NCBI GenBank assembly: GCA_029891345.1 | Contig: CM056995.1 | Span: forward strand, 219,878,260 to 219,942,259 | DNA: 64,000 bases | Direction: 5' to 3' | DNA from: Dryococelus australis | Taxonomy: Eukaryota; Arthropoda; Insecta; Phasmatodea; Phasmatidae | Shown: piece by piece, positions 56,898 through 64,000 of the stretch | Numbering within the stretch: the stretch's first letter is position 1 | How the letters are laid out: the number at the start of each line of letters is the position of its first letter | The notes under the pieces: model-generated | Database searches by the model: none | Told to the model about the DNA's origin: nothing | What the model saw: the letters and a program-made list of their open reading frames with translations, nothing else | Position numbers and translations under genes: made by a program

Positions 56898-58165
56898 ATG
56901 AGTTATAAAAGTATTGAGAGCTTTGAAAAACAAATTTTTCCCCCAACTGATCAAACGAGGGGGAATTTAAATGTTTACAATAATAGAATTCAGTTTGATA
57001 TTCCTATAGGAGATGGCTTTTCATTTCCAAACGATGCTTATGTTTATGAACAATATAGATTACTGAAAAGGGGTAAAGTTGGAGATGAGGCAAAATATAA
57101 AAAAGAAGGAAATATTGATGTTTGTACTAACTTTTTCCCATTTCAGTTTCCTAGAGCAGAAATTTCGAAACATGAGAATATTATTGAGGCTGTTGGTAAT
57201 CTCGGAATAGCGTCAACAATCATGAATGCTTTGTTAAGGTCGCCAGGTGAGCAAAATTATTTAGAAAACACTAGTGTTGATAGTAAATATCGAATAAAAT
57301 CTGTTCATAGTCATAAAACAAATGAAAGTACCTATTCGCTCAGATATTTGTTTGGCTTTATCAGAGATAATGTGAATATTTACTGGAAAGGTGGTTATTA
57401 AATCACCGTTTTCCGTAATATATCTGATAACAATTGTTTATTTGTATATGAGGACACAGCTGTCACACCTTCGACAACTTATGCCGATCCAGGTAGAATT
57501 GAAATTGAAAAATTAAAAATTATGTTGCCTATTGTTGGATACGAAGCTAACACAGCCACTGCAATTAAAGGAAAAACACACAAAGAGCATAAAGTTTCTA
57601 TTAGTTTTAATTATTGGCAATTTGTTAAAAAAAAACATTGCCTGAAGGAGCAATAGTTTTTAACTTTGATATAAAACATCAGTTTAACAATTTTCAATTT
57701 GATATGCCCGATTTTGTAATTGTAAGATTTCAAGATAAAAGAAAAGATTGTGCTGAACAGTCTGTCTACGCTTCTATGTTTGATCACTGTAATGTACGGA
57801 ATATTTTTGTTAAAAATCGTAGAAATGAAACTTTCCAAAAGAAAGGAATCTAGATATTAAACAGTTTATTACTTATAATGATGTTAGAAATTCAAAAACA
57901 AAATTAGACTCTGTATGTAGAAATAATGAACTTTATTATAAACATACTGTGAACTATAATAGTAAAATCAATTATTATTATTTTTGGGGCCGAAAACCCC
58001 ACAATTAAAGAAATAACAAACATTAAAATTTCGGTTGATTTTAATAGAGTTGTTGAAACAGGTACCATTTGTAATTTTGTATTAATTAGTCAACGAAATT
58101 TTACGTATGATTATTTGAAAGAAATAATTACTGAAAATATACAATTTTTTTATTTTATTAAATAG
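56898..58165 (+). pseudogene. Maverick major capsid (double-jelly-roll type) protein
   Basis: The first frame starts at 56898 (MSYKSIESFEKQIFPP) and runs 167 codons with NNRIQFDIPIGDGFSFPNDAY, TNFFPFQFPRAEISKHENII and YLFGFIRDNVNIYWKGGY. A stop at 57399 is followed by VYEDTAVTPSTTYADPGRIE, KLKIMLPIVGY, and after a frameshift near 57635 by FNFDIKHQFNNFQFDMPDFV, then ASMFDHCNVRNIFVK. Another stop precedes LDIKQFITYNDVRNSKTKLD and IKISVDFNRVVETGTICNFV to about 58165. This order fits the hexon-like capsid protein of Polintons, whose shell is icosahedral. At least four breaks make it inactive. Confidence 0.8.
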
Positions 58166-58346
58166 AGGGTGTAAACAATTTTACAGAAAAAAAGAAATGG
58201 TTTCAATATTTTAATACAGTTTTTTAGATATATTGTTAACTTGTTTGATCGAATAAAAAAAATTTTTTTTTTAATTCTAAGTGAGATTATTTCTTTCAAT
58301 TTTATTTGCGCCAATTTTATTTGAGCACTTATTGAAAATGGTCAAT

Positions 58347-58948
58347 TGTGTTTATATGTAAACATTTTTATAAATCAGTAAATGGCTATTGCAGATCTTG
58401 GCGCAACTCAATAATTTAACTAAAATTCAAGCAAATTTCTCACTTTCATGCAACAATTTTTCAATTTCTTCTTCAAACATGATTTCTATCTTAAATTTCA
58501 CCCCCCCCCCCCCAATCAAGATAATTTGATCCAAATATGCATTCGCAGTCAGGTGCACTTTTTTTAAAAACATGCTTCGTTCACTTTTTGATCAATGTCC
58601 TTCTCGGGGTGAAAAAGGCTAAATTTATGGCCAAAAGGCTAAATTTTACTGTAAATTTTCCAATCAAATCAATTAGTGAAAAATAATATCACAAGAAAAG
58701 TATGAAAATTCTTGGAATTTCATAAAAAATATGATGATTTATCTTTCAAATGAGTATTTACAGAAACTCGCACAAAAAGTGAACACAAGTTGAAAATTGA
58801 TTTTGATTTTGGCTTTAAATTTGATTCAATTTAAGTTTAGCTTTGAAGATTTGACATTAAATTAGAAATTTGCTTGAATTTGGCTTGAAATTGCATGAAT
58901 TTTAGTTAAATTATTGAGTTGCGCCAAGATCTGTAATAGACGTATACT
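58347..58948. repeat. Right terminal repeat of the Maverick, internally palindromic
   Basis: Arms CTATTGCAGATCTTGG with CAACTCAATAATTTAAC (from 58386) and GTTAAATTATTGAGTTGCGCC...CTGTAATAG (to 58940) are reverse complements. The core words CAGTCAGGTGCACTTTTTTT, TGCTTCGTTCACTTTTTGATC and CTTCTCGGGGTG match the left block in the same direction. A C run (58501-58513) replaces CCCCC of the left block. The inner flank (TGTAAACATTTTTATAAATC) is inverted relative to the left block. Confidence 0.85.
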
Positions 58949-59019
58949 CTTATATTCTTTTCAAAAATTATAATATATTATTTATAATTAATATGAATGA
59001 GCCAGAGAGAAAATGTATA

Positions 59020-59210
59020 TTTTGGTAATGCTTGTATGAAATAGTTCCCATGCAACAAATTATTACACTGAGTGCGTATGAATGTGGTGCCTAGTCCCAT
59101 TGCTATGATTTTCTAGACTTTGTTAAGCTGTGTTTGCATGAGGCAGAAGAATATTATGGAAGTAGAACTTTAGCAGGGCTTCAGAAAAGTTGGAAGTAAT
59201 TGTGAATGGA
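59020..59210. repeat. Dispersed repeat, second copy of 4850-5010
   Basis: The words ATTACACTGAGTGC, CTAGACTTTGTTAAGCT and TTTGCATGAGGC align with 4890-4985 in the same orientation. It is non-coding and adjoins the Maverick right target site. Confidence 0.55.
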
Positions 59211-59600
59211 ATTTATACTGCAAAGTGTCTGTGCACATGCCATATTTCATCTCTAGTACCTACCATTACATAATGGTCTAACCATAATTTTTTAATGCAG
59301 AAAAGTGTTAAAAAATTTTACAGCCTTAAAATTGTGGTTTTAACGGCACTACTGCAGAACCAGATAAGCAAGTCTTACTCCAGACACCTCTCAGTAAATA
59401 TACAAGACTAATACTAGCACAGTTAATGCAAATTTTCAGTCATCACTTTTCATACAATAATAAATGTATACATAAAAAATGTAAAAGGCAAAAATCTACA
59501 AATATCACTTTTGCACATAAGTAAAAACAGGACAGAAAATCAATACTTTGTAAATAACAAAAAAGTTAGTATATATTTATTACAATGTAAGAAAAATAGT
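59211..59600. other. Intron sequence, nothing recognised
   Basis: AT-rich intron DNA between the dispersed repeat and a microsatellite. No coding segment seen. Confidence 0.5.
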
Positions 59601-59602
59601 GT

Positions 59603-59603
59603 G

Positions 59604-59656
<53 letters not shown>
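59603..59656. repeat. (CT)n(AT)n compound microsatellite
   Basis: About 24 bases of CT followed by about 30 bases of AT. It creates incidental Ser/Leu and Arg/Glu open frames. Confidence 0.95.
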
Positions 59657-59658
<2 letters not shown>

Positions 59659-60017
59659 TTATTTTTTTATATTTTTTTTTTAAGTACGAGAATAGGGGAC
59701 AAAAGAAAAATCTGAGGTAGACACATAAATGTGTTTGGATACAGTAATACGACTCACTCATAGCCTGGAACAGTAGCACAGTTTAAGAAAACAGGGAATA
59801 TCATACTACCACTGAGCAATGATACTACTGACACTGAGCCTCACAACATACAGTACCAGCCAAAAAATAATGTCCATGTGTGTTATGTACACAGTTGTGT
59901 ATGCAGTGTCTCAATGAGTTGGTCAACAGATTTCACACACTCGCATCTCTGTTGCCATTATTGTTTATTTCTGCATGAGAGTAATTCAAAGTGCCTATGT
60001 TGCTTGCCATTTTACAG

Positions 60018-60237
60018 TGTACCAGGAGATAAGCCTGAAGGACCTACAGCGCGTCGGGACCCTCGGTGTCGGAGGGTTTGGGCGAGTGGAGCTGGTGCAG
60101 TACAAGAGAAACAAGAAGCTCACCTTCGCTCTCAAGTGCTTGAAGAAGCACTTTGTTGTGGAACAGCAGCAGGAGCAACATGCGTACAACGAGAAGGCAG
60201 TCATGCTGGACTGTGCAGAGTGTCCTTTCATCACCAG
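60018..60237 (+). CDS. cGMP-dependent protein kinase exon, kinase N-lobe
   Basis: Acceptor CATTTTACAG, donor GTAATG, phase 1 in and phase 2 out, matching the exon at 41321. The product reads (V)YQEISLKDLQRVGTL, then GVGGFGRVELVQY, KLTFALKCLKKHFVVEQQQ and AYNEKAVMLDCAECPFITR. GVGGFGRV is the glycine-rich ATP loop, FALK carries the ATP-anchoring Lys and NEK the helix-C Glu, so the N-lobe is intact. The remaining kinase exons (HRD, DFG, substrate lobe) must lie beyond 64000. Confidence 0.95.
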
Positions 60238-61264
60238 GTAATGTACACGTACACATTTGGCCAGTTTGTTTCCTAATCAATGCTTTATCAAGGGTCCTTG
60301 CCGATATTTTAGATGTAAACTCAGGGGCTTTCCAAGGAGTTTCCAAACACCAGAATGTACAATTTCAAGAACTAGATCATCTAATTTAACATGTATCTAG
60401 TAAATATCATGTTCCCACGCTCTATTATGAAGTTGTTAACAACACCCATTTGAGATCCTCAAGTCAAAACATATTTACAAACATATACGAATATTTTTAG
60501 AAATCTTCCATAAAAATATATAAAAACTTGAAATCCCCATTTATTATATTACCACCAATTCACTAACTAATGCAACCAATTTTTCAGCTTTACCTTAGAA
60601 TTAGCGATTAACCACTATTCATACTAATCTGGCAGTTGGCATGCAATTCTGGCTCCATTTTACAGCAGTGAAATGTCCATTCTAGCCATCTTACCAGCAC
60701 TGGTTTGTCAAAAAACTCATAAACATCTGAAATAACGTATTCACTTAAGCCTACCTGAAATGTTCAATAATGCTGTGTACCCTTTGACAAATGCTGTATA
60801 CATAATTTCATGTACTACATTTTATAACAACTTGAAAATTCAAGGACTTTTCAAGACCTAGCAATATTTAAGAACCATTCAAGGTCATGAAATAAATTTT
60901 TAAAATTCAAACACATTCAAGGAGTGTAAGAACCCTGGATGGAGCTGATAATGGGATAGCTTGTAACTTAATTTTAATACAAACTTACATATAAATTGAT
61001 GCACACTTCAACTGCTTAGCAGAGAGCTCAACAGGACCCTTGTGGTCTAAAGGAATCACGACTTCGGCCACAAAGGTCATGTGTGCAGTCAATTAACAAG
61101 ACAATGTTAATCATAATCGTCATGTTCGTATATCTAACCGTCTTCCTTCAATATGTGCCATTTTTACTTGAATAAACTGTTGTTGTATTTTGGTTTTGAC
61201 TGCACAGCTTTTTGGAACTTGCAGTTACATGCCAAGTGTGAACTATGGACCTCAGATGTGAAAG

Positions 61265-61319
<55 letters not shown>

Positions 61320-64000
61320 CACACATATGCATACATACATACATACATACATACAGGATTGCACAAAAAATTCCAAAATAGCAGTTTAAGTTAGTTGTAT
61401 TTACCTGAATACATGATAATAATCTTGAAAGAAAGACGAAACATTATGAATTATAATGAAAAACGAAAACTTAAATGCACTGTAACGAAATACATCAGAA
61501 AACAATATCAGACATGGAGGCTTTTTTTAATGGGTACTGACAGCAGTGCTCCTTGAGGTAGAACATGCTAGATGTTTCGTTAACATTTAACATAAATTGT
61601 AATAAGTTGTGTTTTTCTCTGATGTAGTGGACGTTTTGTATTAAAACATAGAAAATAATAGTATAGCAAGAATACTGACATCATAATTTGTTTTATGCGA
61701 AAATTACATGACCTTTAACTATTTGAAAGTAAATTTTGGAATAAAACATTGTCTTATACTCTGATAAATATAGTATTCGGACCACTGCAAGGATGAAAGA
61801 ATTTGCTCCTTTTGTTGAACTCGAAAGGAATTACAAATTAATGTAAGTAGATATGTAAGGTGATGATATGTAGGAACAATGAAACATAAAGTATTCCCAT
61901 TTAACTGGTAAGCACATGCCAACAAAAAAGACCCATAGAAATAAATAAATTACTACGTACAATTCTACAGGAAAATATTACAAATGCATGGTCACTTATG
62001 TAAAATAATTAAAATTATTCTTACTTACACACATTTTTTTTTATCATTCAGAATTATTAAATTCAGTTGTTTACATAGTAGAAAGACAATGTTAATCATA
62101 ATCGTCATGTACCAGCACAATTTATTAACACTTGATCACGCAACCCATCTAAGACTGTGTTTTGACATGAATACTTATTTAAAATCAGACTGAGACATGG
62201 GGTACCAGGTTGGAAATTGTGATGTAACATTTGCAGGGTGATCCATTCTGACACTGTCAGTTCGTGACTAACAACTTGATTGAAATACATGTGGTCTCCT
62301 TCGATTGGCTATACAACTACAGTGTGAGCATGACTATCCTTTTGCATTTGCCATTCTCCTGCCTCAAGTTGCTCTTGCACCTTCCTTTCGTTATCTCCTC
62401 CTACCATTAGTCATCCTGCAAACACTGCTGAACCCATTTTAATTTCATCGAATCTCTCAGTTAGTAATGATGCTGAAATAATATACATTTTTTTCAATAT
62501 AGTGCCTAACTTAAATCATTCTGTTATTTTTGTTCCAATATTAAGAATGATCTTACATTTACTTTACATAGCCCACAAACAACTGCTGTCTTCTCTAAGC
62601 TGTATCAGAGCTTACAATAACTTGCTTTACTATAACAGTCATAAAGTTTCTCAAAATTTATAAATGTCAATATTGTATCATTATCAAAATCCACATTTCT
62701 GAAGTCGTCTTGATGCAAAGTGGCTTTTCTGTTGACTACCTTGTATAAAACAATGTTGCTGTACTTCTTTCTTGCTGCTTACTGTTATTGGTGTTTTTTT
62801 TCTTTCAAATACGATTTTACATATTCTAGCACATATGTTATCACTAGTGAGACATATCAGTAAATTTTGCACTATTTTCTGTTCATGCAGCCAGACAATT
62901 TTAATGTGCTGCCATTTTCGTATAAAATTAATCATTAATGAATTAATCAGTTAAATACAAACATATTTAAGCAAATTAATGTATGGATTGCATAAAGTAA
63001 AAATTACCAAAGGGAAACATAAGCCTTACATAATTATACATATTCTTCATGCATAATCTTATACATTTTTAAATAAGACAAAAATACTACAAAATACCCA
63101 AAAATATTTTTCAGGGACTTACTACACATACACACTTAATAACAAGTATATAGAAACCATTGCTGAACATGTTAAGATTGCTGACAACATGACCTGGCCA
63201 GCAAAAATTCTTCTCCTAGGACTTAACTTTGCATCACATAGTGGTTATTTTTGCAATCAAACAAAAACATTAAACACTATCATGGACATATTTTGAGATA
63301 TACGTTGCTGTGCATAAAGAAACCGAAAAGTGTTCATACATTTGATTGTTTTGAGTAAAAAAATTTCAGTTTTTAAGTAAGAATACTTTCAGCAGAATAT
63401 TTTGCAAGTCTCGGGCTGCCACATTGTATCTCAAAAACAATGTATCGTAAAATACTATAGGTATGTATTCTGTATTATTTTTGGATATCATAAATGATGG
63501 TAAAGTTACAATGAAATGTGGTCTCAATAACAACTACTTTATAATAAAGCAAATTCACAGTAGTACTCATTGTACTTTCCAATTACGAATTGTAACAACA
63601 ATATCAAACAGTTTTCTTTTGAGCTAGTATTTAAAACCCCAACTGTGAATGCTATATGAAGAACTCAACCTAGCAGGTGAACAACATACAAATACATCAT
63701 AGAACACAAAACAGCACACTGACCAACTCTTGATCTAGAAACATAGTCAAGGAAGAACAGTCATATCACACTATCAATAATGCTCCACAATTACAAATTA
63801 ATTTGAATGCTATTGCACAGCTAAGCACTTCTGCTAGTTATTTATATGCTACACTGTACAACACAGCTATTCAATTAGCAGCCCGCATGCCACATGTGGC
63901 CTGCCAGACTCATCAGACTAACCAGCAGACTGGCACATGATGCACATCATGACTATATTACATACGACTTCGCCTCAACTGAACGTGCCTTCACACCAAC
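60238..64000. other. Next kinase intron, no exon recognised to window end
   Basis: The intron starts GTAATGTACACG. An (AT)n run (61266-61318) with a (CATA)n tail (61323-61357) and AT-rich DNA follow. No further kinase motif (HRD, DFG, APE) was found on the plus strand, so the next exon is outside the window. The short frames here look random. Confidence 0.6.
61266..61357. repeat. (AT)n / (CATA)n microsatellite
   Basis: About 50 bases of AT dinucleotides followed by a TATACACACATATG bridge and a CATA run. Confidence 0.95.

Larger units (their letters stand above)
41958..58948. mobile_element. Maverick/Polinton, 17.0 kb, complete ends, decayed genes
   Basis: The element starts AGTAGATGGCTATTGC and ends GTAATAGACGTATACT, i.e. 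AG...CT, as is usual for Polintons. The flanking 6-mers TTTATA (41952-41957) and CTTATA (58949-58954) match at five of six positions, consistent with a 6-bp target duplication with one mutation. Terminal blocks of about 600 bp frame the interior. Inside are the lineage core genes: packaging ATPase, capsid proteins, adenain-like protease, PolB and retroviral-type integrase. Accessory genes include a matrix metalloprotease, two BRO proteins and a phospholipase-A2-like domain. Almost every gene has stops or frameshifts, so it cannot replicate or form particles. It lies in the intron between the two halves of the kinase gene. Confidence 0.93.

Noticed and set aside
61030..61090. tRNA-like string near TGGTCTAAAGGAATCACGAC
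   Set aside because: No full A/B box pair or acceptor pairing could be built; at best a decayed SINE fragment.

Overview
The window looks like a stretch of an arthropod, most likely insect, nuclear genome. It is AT-rich, with a split protein-kinase gene, very long introns and dense nested transposons of insect type. The species cannot be fixed from the sequence; the intron sizes and repeat load would fit a large-genome insect. Everything here is visual reading and hand translation, with no database search.

Host gene. Eight plus-strand exons with matching splice phases (17603-17863, 27681-27822, 28562-28699, 28788-28957, 39266-39368, 40394-40532, 41321-41403, 60018-60237) encode part of a cGMP-dependent protein kinase, closer in layout to the insect Pkg21D/PKG2 type than to foraging. 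They cover a pseudosubstrate-like segment, two cyclic-nucleotide-binding domains and the start of the kinase N-lobe. The first exons lie upstream and were not recognised. The rest of the kinase lies beyond the right edge.

1-17.6 kb is repeat territory. A MITE begins at 3241 and ends at 11981. It is split by an 8.5-kb LTR element (3361-11857, minus strand, 4-bp ACAG duplication, tRNA-type primer site, polypurine tract). That element has no recognisable gag-pol. It carries a baculovirus-F/errantivirus-like Env reading frame directly after the primer site, then a C2H2 zinc-finger plus packaging-ATPase gene and a sequence rich in CCGCCATCTTG and TGACCTTGA motifs. A related block of motifs plus a zinc-finger frame recurs at 12.6-15.4 kb. 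A Tc1/mariner-superfamily transposase relic and a tRNA-derived SINE follow.

17.9-41.9 kb is introns of the kinase. They hold three more copies of the MITE family, a nested foldback element, a complete but decayed Ty3/gypsy element (29011-33739, 265-bp LTRs, TTACT duplication) and a second gypsy fragment (about 37.1-39.0 kb).

41958-58948 is a nearly complete 17-kb Maverick/Polinton (a virus-like DNA transposon) inside the last visible kinase intron. Its ends start AG and stop CT, and the flanking 6-mers match at 5 of 6 positions. It encodes a packaging ATPase, a penton/minor-capsid-like protein, protein-primed-type DNA polymerase B, an SAP/Rho-N-like frame, a Cys-rich frame, a matrix metalloprotease with hemopexin-like tail, two BRO-family proteins, a retroviral-type integrase, a fibre-like repetitive protein, an adenain-like protease, a pX-like hydrophobic peptide, a phospholipase-A2-like domain, a conserved virion-type protein and a double-jelly-roll-type major capsid protein. 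Nearly all are broken by stops and frameshifts, and several catalytic residues are lost, so it is a fossil. The two ends are palindromic units lying in the same orientation, which is unusual. 60.2-64 kb is intron with simple repeats.
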